This document shows, in pieces, positions 1 through 5,937 of a stretch of 8,658 nt of DNA; within the stretch, counting starts at the first letter, position 1; every line of letters starts with the position of its first letter. The notes beneath the pieces are model-generated. The model saw nothing but the letters and a program-made list of their open reading frames with translations, did not search any database and was not told the origin of the DNA. The translations under genes and the position numbers were made by a program. Origin of the DNA: Candidatus Zixiibacteriota bacterium (GTDB lineage: Bacteria > Zixibacteria > MSB-5A5 > GN15 > FEB-12); NCBI GenBank assembly GCA_016213305.1, contig JACRAV010000322.1, positions 1 to 8,658 of the forward strand, written 5' to 3'.

Positions 1-29
1 CTTTGGTCGGCATTCCGACGAACTCAAGA

Positions 30-653
30 CTAATTGCCGAACTTGTAGCCGACCATAGCCATGAAGGCGGTGTTCTTGACGTTGGAAGGTACGGCGCTGT
101 CATCAATCTCGGTCAGACCGAGGTCCAAGCGCACATCGAAGAACAGTTCTCCGCTGGTCATCTTGGAGCCGAAACCGGCGCCGAAGGTGATGCCGAAATC
201 GGTGGTTTTCAGGGAATCCTTCACATCGACCGTATCAGATTTGGCGCTCATTAAGAAGCCGAGGTAGGGGCCGACGAAAATTGTGGGTTGCATTTTCCCT
301 TGCATTTGGGGGACCCATTTGAGAAGGACAGGGACTTCCAAGTAATCGAATTTGTTCTTTTCGGTTGCGCCTGTGGCCTCATACTTAACACCCTTCTGGA
401 CATACAGGAGCTGTGGCTGGAGAGCGAAAGTAGTGCCGAGTCCAAAGTCGGCGAAGACACCGCCGGCGAATCCGACGCGCATCTTCTTGCTTTCGCCGAC
501 GCCCGGATCCGCATCGCTCCCTGATAGGTTCCCCATGCTAAGACCGCCGGTGATGCCGAAGTGCATCTTCTTGGCGGCGGTGGCTTCCTGCGCGTTGACG
601 CCGAGCGCCAGGACGAGCAGAAGAGCGGTGGTGAGAATCAAGAAACGTTTCAT
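30..653 (-). CDS. PorT-like outer-membrane beta-barrel protein
   Basis: Predicted secreted outer-membrane barrel of 207 residues. It starts MKRFLILTT and has a hydrophobic signal-peptide core to about residue 21, with likely cleavage around NA|QE. The mature part alternates short amphipathic strands and polar loops in the order usual for the OMP_b-brl_2/PorT family: a GxxGG strand near the N-terminus, then QPQLLYVQKG, then a YLEVPVLLKW strand, then a GPYLGF strand, and an end in GYKFGN. This family is typically 8-stranded and about 200 residues, so the gene looks complete. The start at 653 is preferred over an upstream in-frame TTG (773) because an SD site (GGGAGG, about 5 bases upstream) precedes the ATG and the signal peptide begins there. 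It ends in TAG. The molecular role is unknown; family assignment is by motif pattern only. Confidence 0.82.
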   Translation of the reverse strand: MKRFLILTTALLLVLALGVNAQEATAAKKMHFGITGGLSMGNLSGSDADPGVGESKKMRVGFAGGVFADFGLGTTFALQPQLLYVQKGVKYEATGATEKNKFDYLEVPVLLKWVPQMQGKMQPTIFVGPYLGFLMSAKSDTVDVKDSLKTTDFGITFGAGFGSKMTSGELFFDVRLDLGLTEIDDSAVPSNVKNTAFMAMVGYKFGN

Positions 654-779
654 ACTACCTCCCTGTTTGGAATTGATTGTGGGTTCGATGACTTCCGTTT
701 TGAGATACGTTGCAGAAACTTGTCCTCTTTTCAGGTCCAACCTATGGAGTTCACTATGGCGTGTAAAGCACAAAATTCG
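631..779 (-). repeat. Shared 5' cassette, copy A (promoter-leader-signal peptide start)
   Basis: This block aligns without gaps to 1704-1852, with about 10 mismatches over 149 positions by hand count. In the direction of the gene it covers the putative promoter, an untranslated leader of about 80 bases, the GGGAGG SD site and roughly the first eight codons (MKRFLILT). Past these codons the two genes share only general signal-peptide character. The block is open in the OMP reading frame, but most differences between copies would change amino acids, so it behaves as a leader and not as coding sequence. Confidence 0.85.
739..767 (-). promoter_or_regulatory. Candidate promoter of the PorT-like gene
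   Basis: On the minus strand, TTTACA (767-762) and TAGGTT (744-739) are separated by 17 bases. Both elements are identical in the second cassette copy. The -10 matches the TATAAT consensus at only three positions, though TAGGTTGG also resembles the Bacteroidota -7 element TAnnTTTG. The start of transcription would give a leader of roughly 80 bases. The call rests on spacing and on conservation between copies. Confidence 0.35.
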
Positions 780-1107
780 GCCTGCCGGCGGGGTGGTAAG
801 AGGGGGAATTCATGACCAATGCCGTCGGCGATGATTGTTCGGACAAGGCGCCGTCGAGCCGGGAGGCATGACGGCACGCGACCATGAACGCCGGGATGGG
901 CATGACTTCAAAGACGCAGACCAGGAGTTCGTCTTGCGTCATATCAGACCCCCGCAGAAGATAGTTTGTCCGCGAGCGGGGGTATCGATATACATTTCGC
1001 ACAATATACAACTTACGCGGGCGGTGAAGAGGGCCGAAATCTCAGGGGCGTGGCTCGCTTTGGGGCGGACGCGTCAAAAAGGTCCAAGTGCACGCGTCAA
1101 CAGGGTC
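780..1107. other. Intergenic region between the two OMP genes
   Basis: No convincing gene is seen in these roughly 330 bases. They hold one REP-like hairpin (850-875) and, just beyond, the terminator of the second OMP gene. An 85-codon minus-strand reading frame crosses the region but includes the hairpin and the leader of the first OMP gene, with no SD site, so it is not called. Confidence 0.5.
850..875. repeat. REP-like palindromic hairpin, copy 1
   Basis: A 7-bp outer stem (GCCGTCG with TGACGGC, the innermost pair a G-U wobble), an A/A mismatch, a 3-bp inner stem (GCC/GGC) and a GGGA loop. A second copy is at 1997-2022 with one difference in 28 aligned bases. The changed base keeps pairing (A-U in one copy, G-U in the other). 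The size and hairpin form resemble repetitive extragenic palindromes. There is no T-run, so it is not an ordinary terminator. Confidence 0.65.
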
Positions 1108-1137
1108 AAAAGAAACGCCGGATGTTAGAATCCGGCG
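1108..1137 (-). terminator. Intrinsic terminator of the second OMP gene
   Basis: On the minus strand a perfect 8-bp stem (CGCCGGAT / ATCCGGCG) closes a 6-base loop and is followed directly by TTTCTTTT. It lies about 25 bases beyond the stop codon of the gene at 1163-1726, as expected for a rho-independent terminator. Confidence 0.85.
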
Positions 1138-1162
1138 ATTCAGGAGAAATGATTAATTTATG

Positions 1163-1726
1163 TTAGAAGATAAAGGCGGTGATACCAGCTCCCACCCATA
1201 GTATAGTGCCTGAGGTAGAAGTGGTCGCACCATCGGGCTTATACGAATCTGACTGGAATTTCACACCTGCATCCAGCGCTACGGCGTTGGAGAGCATGAA
1301 GTTCATTCCTCCCTTACCACCAAACGTGGTCATTTTGTCTCCCTCAGAAGAGTAGAATAACATGAATCCCTTAAGGTAAGGATATATAGACCCTTTTACC
1401 TCAGTTCGGGCTCCGGACTTAAAGTAATACCCGACTTCGGGCCCAAACGTGAAACTGGAAGCACTCACGCCGCCAACGGATATGCTGGTATATGCGATCT
1501 CGGCGCCGAGTTCCAAGCCCGGAGACACGAAATATCCGATCGACGGGGTGAGCTGGACGAGAGTTGTACTACTATTGCCAACCTTGTAAAGGTCACCGCC
1601 CATAGACGAAAAACTTACCGAGCCGCCGAGGATCACGCTCCCCTTGTCGATGGGTGAATTGGCGGCTGTGCCGGTAGCGGCCAGCACGAGAAGGATAACT
1701 GTTGTGAGAATCAAGAAACGTTTCAT
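1163..1726 (-). CDS. Outer-membrane beta-barrel protein (OmpW/OmpX-like)
   Basis: A 187-residue predicted outer-membrane barrel. The signal peptide MKRFLILTTVILLVLAATG is nearly identical at its start to that of the other OMP gene, with likely cleavage near TAA|NS. The rest is a run of glycine- and aromatic-rich amphipathic strands, for example GGSVSFSSMGG, TPSIGYFVSPGLELGAEIAY, FTFGPEVGYYF and ALDAGVKF. It ends in GITAFIF with the terminal Phe typical of barrels recognised by the BAM machinery. The length fits small 8-stranded barrels. The ATG at 1726 has a GGGAGG SD site. It is followed by a clear terminator and preceded by the shared cassette, so it is probably a single-gene unit. The barrel is not alignable by eye to its neighbour beyond the signal peptide. 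Ligand or function unknown. Confidence 0.78.
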   Translation of the reverse strand: MKRFLILTTVILLVLAATGTAANSPIDKGSVILGGSVSFSSMGGDLYKVGNSSTTLVQLTPSIGYFVSPGLELGAEIAYTSISVGGVSASSFTFGPEVGYYFKSGARTEVKGSIYPYLKGFMLFYSSEGDKMTTFGGKGGMNFMLSNAVALDAGVKFQSDSYKPDGATTSTSGTILWVGAGITAFIF

Positions 1727-1852
1727 ACTACCTCCCTGATTGGAATTGAATGTGGGTTCCATGACTTCCGTTTTGTGATACGCCGTACAAACTTGTCCTC
1801 TTTTCAGGTCCAACCTATGGAGTTCATTATGGCGTGTAAAGCACAAAGTTCG
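1704..1852 (-). repeat. Shared 5' cassette, copy B
   Basis: Gap-free partner of 631-779, at a constant offset of 1073 bases. It runs from about codon 8 of the OmpW/OmpX-like gene through its SD site and leader to just upstream of the putative -35 element. Similarity ends on the promoter side at about 1852, next to a run of Gs (1860-1867). Confidence 0.85.
1812..1840 (-). promoter_or_regulatory. Candidate promoter of the second OMP gene
   Basis: TTTACA (1840-1835) and TAGGTT (1817-1812) on the minus strand, 17 bases apart, identical to the elements in front of the PorT-like gene. The two genes are probably co-regulated, although the -10 match is weak. Confidence 0.35.
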
Positions 1853-1996
1853 TCTCCGTGGGGGGGGCGGCATGGCGCGATCATCGATGCTCAGCGCAGG
1901 TGATTATAATCGGAGGACATAGGCCGGTTTAGGCGACATTAGTCGCTTGCCAAAGACACGGGAACTCCTACATTAGGACGGTCGTTTGGATAGAAT

Positions 1997-2022
1997 GCCG
2001 TCAAGCCGGGAGGCATGACGGC
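1997..2022. repeat. REP-like palindromic hairpin, copy 2
   Basis: Stem GCCGTCA/TGACGGC (8 bp if the flanking T1996-A2023 pair is counted), A/A mismatch, GCC/GGC inner stem and GGGA loop. It lies between the divergent OMP gene and lpd. A second small hairpin (CGGCA, loop AAC, TGCCG; 2024-2036) follows at once, and GCGAC-ATTA-GTCGC lies upstream at 1933-1946. They could sit in the lpd leader: a TATAAT at 1905-1910 has no good -35 partner. Confidence 0.65.
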
Positions 2023-2062
2023 ACGGCAAACTGCCGATCATTAATGTGGGTATGAACAAGGA

Positions 2063-3469
2063 GTGTCAGTCATAGAAAGCTACAAGATAGTTATTATCGG
2101 AGGCGGGCCGGGCGGATATACGGCCGCGATCCGGGCCGCGATCAAAGGGGCCACCGTTGCCGTTATCGAAAACCGGGAGCTTGGCGGGGTCTGCCTCAAT
2201 CGGGGATGTATTCCCTCCAAGGCGCTGATTGCCTCGGCGGTGCAGTATGACAAGATGAAACATGCCGAGGCGTTTGGTATCAAGCTGGCTGTCCCGCCGG
2301 TGTACGACTGGACGGCGATGCTGGCGCGCAAAGACAAGATTGTCGGCGGACTGGTCGGCGGTATCGGCCAGTTGTTCAAGTCGCACGGGGTGACGCATTA
2401 CCAGGGGTGGGGGAAAATCACCGGCCCGAATCAGGTGACGGTGATCGATGAGGCGGGCAACGAGACCAAACTGAAAGCCGACCATATCATTGTCGCCACC
2501 GGTTCGCGGGCGATTAATATCCCGGCGTTTCCGATCGACGGCAAACGGATTTTGACCTCGGACCATCTGCTCCAGCTGGCGCATTTGCCCGAATCGATTC
2601 TCATCATAGGCGCCGGAGTGATCGGGTGCGAGTGGGCCTCGATGCTGTCCCTGCTTGAGGTGAAAGTCGAGATGGTGGAAATGATGGATCGCGCCCTGCC
2701 GATGGAAGACCCGAATACCTCGACCTTGATCGAGCGGGAGTTCAAGAAGCACAAGATCGCTTTGCATACGAAGACGAAAGTGGAATCGATCAGCGGGGGA
2801 CCGTCGGGGATCAGCGCGAAATTGTCGAGCGGCAAGACGATCGACGCCAACCAGGCGCTGGTATCGGTGGGACGGGCGTACAATACGCAGGATATGGGGC
2901 TGGAAGAGGTCGGCGTCGAATTGAATCCGAACGGTTCGATCAAGACCGGCGCGGATATGCGGACGAATGTCAAGAATGTCTATGCCATCGGCGATGTGCG
3001 CGGGGAGATCCTGCTGGCGTATACGGCGGTGCATGACGGTTCGGTGGCGGTGGACAACTGCCTGGGCAAGAAGGCGGCGAAGAATTATCTGGGAGTGCCG
3101 TCGGTGATATTCACGCATCCCGAAGTCGGCTCGGTCGGGTATCGCGAGCCGGAGGCGGCGAAACAATTCGACGTGGCGATCGGCAAGTTCCCGATGCGCG
3201 CACTTGGGAAAGCCCATGCCGAGGATGAAATCGCCGGCGAGGTGAAAGTGATCGGCGACAAGAAGTCCGACAAATTGCTAGGCGTACACGCAGTCGGGGT
3301 GCATGCGGCGGAGATTATCCATGTGGCGGCGCTGGCGATCAACCGTGAGCTGACGGTCACCCAGTTAGGCGAGTTGATCTTTGCTCATCCGGTGATTTCG
3401 GAAGCGATCATGGAAGCGGCCCATGATCTGCACGGCCATTCGGTGCATCTGGCGAAAAAGCGGGGATAG
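2063..3469 (+). CDS. lpdA: Dihydrolipoyl dehydrogenase (E3)
   Basis: FAD-dependent enzyme that reoxidises dihydrolipoamide on the E2 subunits or H-protein of 2-oxoacid dehydrogenase and glycine-cleavage complexes, passing electrons to NAD+; cytoplasmic. The 468 residues match the usual length. Visible: FAD-binding GGGPGG (13-18), redox disulfide motif GGVCLNRGC with C44 and C49, ATG motif in HIIVATGS (141-148), NAD-binding GAGVIG (183-188), second FAD motif YAIGD (307-311), THPEVGSVG (351-359) and the C-terminal catalytic pair H442/E447 in HPVISE. All key residues are present. GTG 2063 is the only standard start that keeps the first FAD strand, but the AAGGAG SD site (2058-2063) overlaps it; the spacing better suits codons near ATA 2072. 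No E1/E2 genes adjoin it, so the partner complex is not shown. Stop is TAG. Confidence 0.95.
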   Translation: MSVIESYKIVIIGGGPGGYTAAIRAAIKGATVAVIENRELGGVCLNRGCIPSKALIASAVQYDKMKHAEAFGIKLAVPPVYDWTAMLARKDKIVGGLVGGIGQLFKSHGVTHYQGWGKITGPNQVTVIDEAGNETKLKADHIIVATGSRAINIPAFPIDGKRILTSDHLLQLAHLPESILIIGAGVIGCEWASMLSLLEVKVEMVEMMDRALPMEDPNTSTLIEREFKKHKIALHTKTKVESISGGPSGISAKLSSGKTIDANQALVSVGRAYNTQDMGLEEVGVELNPNGSIKTGADMRTNVKNVYAIGDVRGEILLAYTAVHDGSVAVDNCLGKKAAKNYLGVPSVIFTHPEVGSVGYREPEAAKQFDVAIGKFPMRALGKAHAEDEIAGEVKVIGDKKSDKLLGVHAVGVHAAEIIHVAALAINRELTVTQLGELIFAHPVISEAIMEAAHDLHGHSVHLAKKRG

Positions 3470-3703
3470 GGCGCAGATTTTGTTGTGACAGCGCATTTGG
3501 CAGGCGCAAACTGGCGAGAGTGTGGCGCAGAAGGTGCGTTTGTTAAGTTGTTGTGGTGCAACAACTGCAATCGCGAACAGCTCTAGATAGGCATTGTCGA
3601 TACGCGCAGATACTGCGTTAAGAGGGGCGGCATCCGTTGGTTAAAACCGTATTGGTATGGCTAATAGACTGTCAAACAAACGGTTACGGTGATTTTGGTC
3701 GAA
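3470..3703. other. Non-coding spacer downstream of lpd
   Basis: No gene is seen. An 8-bp perfect hairpin (AGTTGTTG / CAACAACT, loop TGGTG) at 3546-3566 lies about 75 bases after the lpd stop. It lacks a T-run, so it is at best a weak or factor-dependent terminator or an mRNA 3'-end protector. A smaller hairpin (CGCAG-ATA-CTGCG) is at 3605-3617. Confidence 0.4.
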
Positions 3704-3734
3704 TTGTTCCGGATTGGCACGGGGGTTGTATAAT
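3704..3734 (+). promoter_or_regulatory. Candidate promoter of the small-RNA locus
   Basis: A perfect TATAAT at 3729-3734 lies 19 bases after TTGTTC (3704-3709), a longer than usual spacer. Overlapping it is a sigma-54-like element, TTGGCACG-N4-TTGTA (3714-3730), matching the -24/-12 consensus except that the -12 dinucleotide is GT instead of GC. Which holoenzyme is used, if either, cannot be decided from sequence. Confidence 0.45.
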
Positions 3735-3740
3735 AGATCG

Positions 3741-3874
3741 GTGCAGTTACTCTTAAATATACGCAGTATGGCGGTGAAGGGTATTTAAGAGGTGGGGATA
3801 AGGAGTTGCTTGTGAGGGGCAACTCCTTTAGTTTTCGGGCCGCGTGAAGGGATTCGCGCGGCCATTTTGTTTTT
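3741..3874 (+). ncRNA. Candidate structured small RNA (unrecognised family)
   Basis: Between a TATAAT-bearing promoter and a strong terminator lies about 134 bases with no reading frame of note but dense pairing. First, a 10-bp perfect stem CTCTTAAATA (3750-3759) with TATTTAAGAG (3782-3791) closes a 22-base loop. Second, a 10-bp perfect stem AAGGAGTTGC (3800-3809) with GCAACTCCTT (3819-3828) is followed by TAGTTTT and could itself terminate. Third, the terminal hairpin at 3838-3863 precedes a T-tract. It is not recognisable as SRP RNA, tmRNA or a familiar riboswitch, and no gene follows except the tRNA with its own promoter. The 5' end is inferred from the -10 element. It could instead be the distal 3' end of the lpd transcript. 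Confidence 0.4.
3838..3874 (+). terminator. Strong intrinsic terminator
   Basis: GGCCGCG (3838-3844) pairs with CGCGGCC (3857-3863), continued inward by a T-G wobble and GAA/TTC, giving an 11-bp stem with a GGGA loop. It is followed by ATTTTGTTTTT. It ends whatever is transcribed from the lpd side and isolates the tRNA promoter that starts 24 bases later. Confidence 0.9.
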
Positions 3875-3897
3875 GTGAGCGGGGTGGAGCGGGGCAG

Positions 3898-3925
3898 TTG
3901 ACCTTGGCTGAAAATTGTGTACATT
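3898..3925 (+). promoter_or_regulatory. tRNA-Met promoter
   Basis: TTGACC (3898-3903, five of six consensus bases), a 16-base spacer and TACATT (3920-3925, four of six). Transcription would start near 3932, about 16 bases before the mature tRNA 5' end, a normal distance for a tRNA gene. Confidence 0.65.
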
Positions 3926-3947
3926 GGTCGGGCTTTTCACTTGAGAT

Positions 3948-4021
3948 GGCGGTGTAGCTCAGCTGGTTAGAGCAGTGGAATCATAATCCACGTGTCCGGG
4001 GTTCGAGTCCCTGCACCGCTA
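3948..4021 (+). tRNA. tRNA-Met (anticodon CAT), probably elongator
   Basis: Cloverleaf of 74 bases up to the discriminator A. The acceptor is GGCGGTG with CACCGCT (first pair G-U), T8 A9, D-stem GCTC/GAGC, anticodon stem GTGGA/TCCAC around loop ATCATAA, variable loop GTGTC, T-arm CGGGG-TTCGAGT-CCCTG. The anticodon is CAT. The anticodon stem lacks the GGG/CCC of initiator tRNA, and the overall pattern is that of elongator tRNA-Met; tRNA-Ile2 with a lysidine-modified CAT is the alternative. CCA is not encoded (CTATTC follows) and must be added by the nucleotidyltransferase. Confidence 0.93.
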
Positions 4022-4119
4022 TTCTGACAAGATATAGAGGTTACATCGCTATCTATATTCGGGAAATGTGATTGACTAGTGACTGATACCTTGAGTTTCT
4101 TTCAATAGAGGACCAAGGC

Positions 4120-5193
4120 ATGATATATCTATTCAATTCGGCACGCCGGGACGGCTACAAGGCCAACGTGCACAATACCTTCTATTTGCCTGCCGGTTGC
4201 GTGAATACTTATCGATATCACATTGGTCAAAATATTAGCGAAGAGGCATCCCATGCTCTATCCAGTATGTCCAGAACGGATGTATTGATCGTCTACATCG
4301 ATCGATACGCGGTTAACGGCTACAAGTTTTACCCGTTGAGAAAAGGACGCCTGTGCGGTTCCGAGCCCCGTGACGGACAAGTATTCTGCGACGTTAAACT
4401 CCAGGATTATGTGTTCATAGAAGATTTGGAATCATTTCAGGGTTATCTGCATAAGTCGTTCGACGCGACAGGACTGCCTTCTGCAAGGCAAGACATCGAG
4501 GAACCACATGATGGCATGTATGTGCAAATTGGTGATCCTCTGCCGCAATCATTCAAGTTCGCTTCCAAAGAAGATGCTTGGCGTAAGTGCGTGACGATGA
4601 TTTCAGAAACACAGGCAATGTCATCTAGCGCGAGCACCGAACACTTGTTCCTCAGGGCAACCATTGTTAAATCAGGGAAGCCTATTTCTAGCAAAGGGCT
4701 GAGTCCCAATAGCTCAGGCAAATTCAAATTCTCCAAAGGCTCAGCGTATGACCTCATTCTGACATATCTATTTCCCGTACAGCAAGTTGATAGTGGGCGG
4801 GCGCTCTCTTTGTCTATATCCGGTATTGCCGGTGTCGTCGAAAACCCCGAATCGAATTCGCAGATAGTTAACAAGCTGTCTGACGTTGTCAAATACACTT
4901 TGGCAATAAAGAGAACGGCAGAGTCAAACGTGCAGACCATAGCTCTCCACCCGACCACAATGTCCGGCACAACGGTGCAATTTGCCGACGCCACAATTCC
5001 ACTCGTGCTTCGGTCAAGCTGGCGCGAATTTGTGGGAACTGTAATAGCTTTGAGCATCATCTCGGTCACAGGGGCGTTGCTGGGGCTCAAATTTGACGAA
5101 TTAGGATGGCGTGAATTCTGGGCGAGATTACCAATCGCTATCATCAATTCTGGAGCCCTCTACGTTGTATGGAGGCTGGGTCGGAAAGTGTGA
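4120..5193 (+). CDS. Unrecognised protein with two C-terminal membrane helices
   Basis: A 357-residue protein of no family I recognise. No signal peptide is seen. Residues 1-110 form an alpha/beta-looking segment with hydrophobic strands (MIYLF; VLIVYI, 55-60; YVFIEDL, 97-103) and the stretch DRYAVNGYKFYPLRKGRL (61-78). Residues about 140-295 are serine-rich and strand-rich, perhaps a beta-sandwich. Two membrane segments follow at about 304-323 and 336-352 with a short acidic and aromatic loop between them, ending in basic RLGRKV. The large N-terminal part would thus sit in the cytoplasm under the positive-inside tendency, with the C-terminus also inside. ATG 4120 has AGAGGA seven bases upstream. 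It overlaps the next gene by 25 bases, so the two are probably cotranscribed and translationally coupled. Composition is less GC-rich than lpd or metH, suggesting transfer. Function unknown; a sensor or effector role is only a guess from the architecture. Confidence 0.8.
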   Translation: MIYLFNSARRDGYKANVHNTFYLPAGCVNTYRYHIGQNISEEASHALSSMSRTDVLIVYIDRYAVNGYKFYPLRKGRLCGSEPRDGQVFCDVKLQDYVFIEDLESFQGYLHKSFDATGLPSARQDIEEPHDGMYVQIGDPLPQSFKFASKEDAWRKCVTMISETQAMSSSASTEHLFLRATIVKSGKPISSKGLSPNSSGKFKFSKGSAYDLILTYLFPVQQVDSGRALSLSISGIAGVVENPESNSQIVNKLSDVVKYTLAIKRTAESNVQTIALHPTTMSGTTVQFADATIPLVLRSSWREFVGTVIALSIISVTGALLGLKFDELGWREFWARLPIAIINSGALYVVWRLGRKV

Positions 5194-5921
5194 TTGATTT
5201 CGGGTTTCGAAAGACGTGCTGGCAATTCGAAGTCAAAACACGACTTGCCGGTTCCAGCAACATCACGGCTCCATCCATTGATGCAGGAGACTATAGCGTA
5301 ACAGGCGCTGATTACCGGACTGCTCGGTCGTTTATAGAGGAGTTCGAGTGGCTAGGCAACATGGGCACTTCAAAGCACTGTTACGCTCTAACCTGTCGCA
5401 ATCAGGTTGCCGCCGTTGTGTGTTACGGTCCCCTGGTGGCTCCGAGCCATTACAGCTCAATGTTGAATCTCCAAGGTCGGGATCAGCTTCTGCAGTTATG
5501 TCGGGGGGCGACCACTTTCTGGGCTCCGAAGTTTGCTGCTAGCATGCTAATCGGGCGAAGTTTACGACTGTTGCGTGACAGATATGGGACAAAGGCGGTC
5601 ATCGCTTACGCCGATCCGAGCGCCGGGGAGATCGGAACTATCTATCAAGCATGCAATGGATTTTATTTTGGCAGAACAGATCCGGGGGGTGGCAAAAAAT
5701 ACATAATTAACGGTCATGCCTATGACCCTCGAAAAGTGCACAAGAAATTCGGTTCTCGGGCACGGGCTCACCTTTTGACGATTGATCCCGGTTATCAAAC
5801 AGTCCCGATCGGACCTAAGTACCGCTACATATTTATGACCGGGAATTCGACTGAACGCCGTAAATTGATCAAGTGCCTTGGCTCACGTATAGAGCCGTAT
5901 CCCAAACGCTTATCAGGATGA
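5169..5921 (+). CDS. Mom-like GNAT-fold protein (putative DNA adenine modification)
   Basis: A 250-residue protein resembling the phage Mom family, GNAT-related enzymes. In phage Mu, Mom converts adenine in DNA to a methylcarbamoyl derivative that blocks restriction. Seen here: WLGNMG (61-66), strand VAAVVCYGP (80-88), LLQLCRG (107-113), and the core FAASMLIGRSLRLLRDRYG followed by VIAYADPSAGEIGTIYQA (144-161) and NGFYFGRT (163-170). A basic HAYDPRKVHKKFG segment follows, then PKYRYIF (216-222) and PYPKR (243-247). The ADP...G.IYQA.N..Y.G pattern and the PKYRY and PYPKR endings are what I recall from Mom-like phage proteins; no search was run. The start at 5169 lies inside the upstream gene; GTG 5190, overlapping that gene's TGA, is an alternative. 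It ends 15 bases from the convergent ferredoxin gene. It is a chromosomal location beside a tRNA with no other phage genes in view. Specific activity is inferred. Confidence 0.65.
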   Translation: MEAGSESVIDFGFRKTCWQFEVKTRLAGSSNITAPSIDAGDYSVTGADYRTARSFIEEFEWLGNMGTSKHCYALTCRNQVAAVVCYGPLVAPSHYSSMLNLQGRDQLLQLCRGATTFWAPKFAASMLIGRSLRLLRDRYGTKAVIAYADPSAGEIGTIYQACNGFYFGRTDPGGGKKYIINGHAYDPRKVHKKFGSRARAHLLTIDPGYQTVPIGPKYRYIFMTGNSTERRKLIKCLGSRIEPYPKRLSG

Positions 5922-5937
5922 GTACAGCCCTCGTCCT
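5915..5937. other. Hairpin spanning both convergent stop codons
   Basis: AGGA-T-GAG (5915-5922) pairs with CTC-G-TCCT (5930-5937), with one T-G wobble, over a 7-base loop. It covers the TGA of the Mom-like gene and reaches the last base of the ferredoxin gene's stop codon. No T-run follows on either strand, so it is only a weak candidate for a bidirectional terminator. Confidence 0.3.

Noticed and set aside
6..19. Hairpin GTCGG-CATT-CCGAC just after the PorT-like gene
   Set aside because: The stem is only five pairs and no T-run is visible on the minus strand before the window edge, so it is not called a terminator.
754..1011. 85-codon minus-strand frame between the OMP genes
   Set aside because: It contains the REP-like hairpin and the OMP leader cassette, has no SD site and no family resemblance.
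2066..3217. Long open frame of 383 codons on the minus strand opposite lpd
   Set aside because: It is the antisense shadow of a full-length dihydrolipoyl dehydrogenase with all motifs. Its protein is Arg/His-rich without family character.
3661..3924. 87-codon minus-strand frame opposite the small-RNA locus
   Set aside because: It runs through the terminator and promoter elements, is low in complexity and has no plausible start context.
4022..5936. Attachment-site duplication of the tRNA 3' end
   Set aside because: No second copy of the T-arm/acceptor sequence was seen downstream in the window, and no integrase gene is present.
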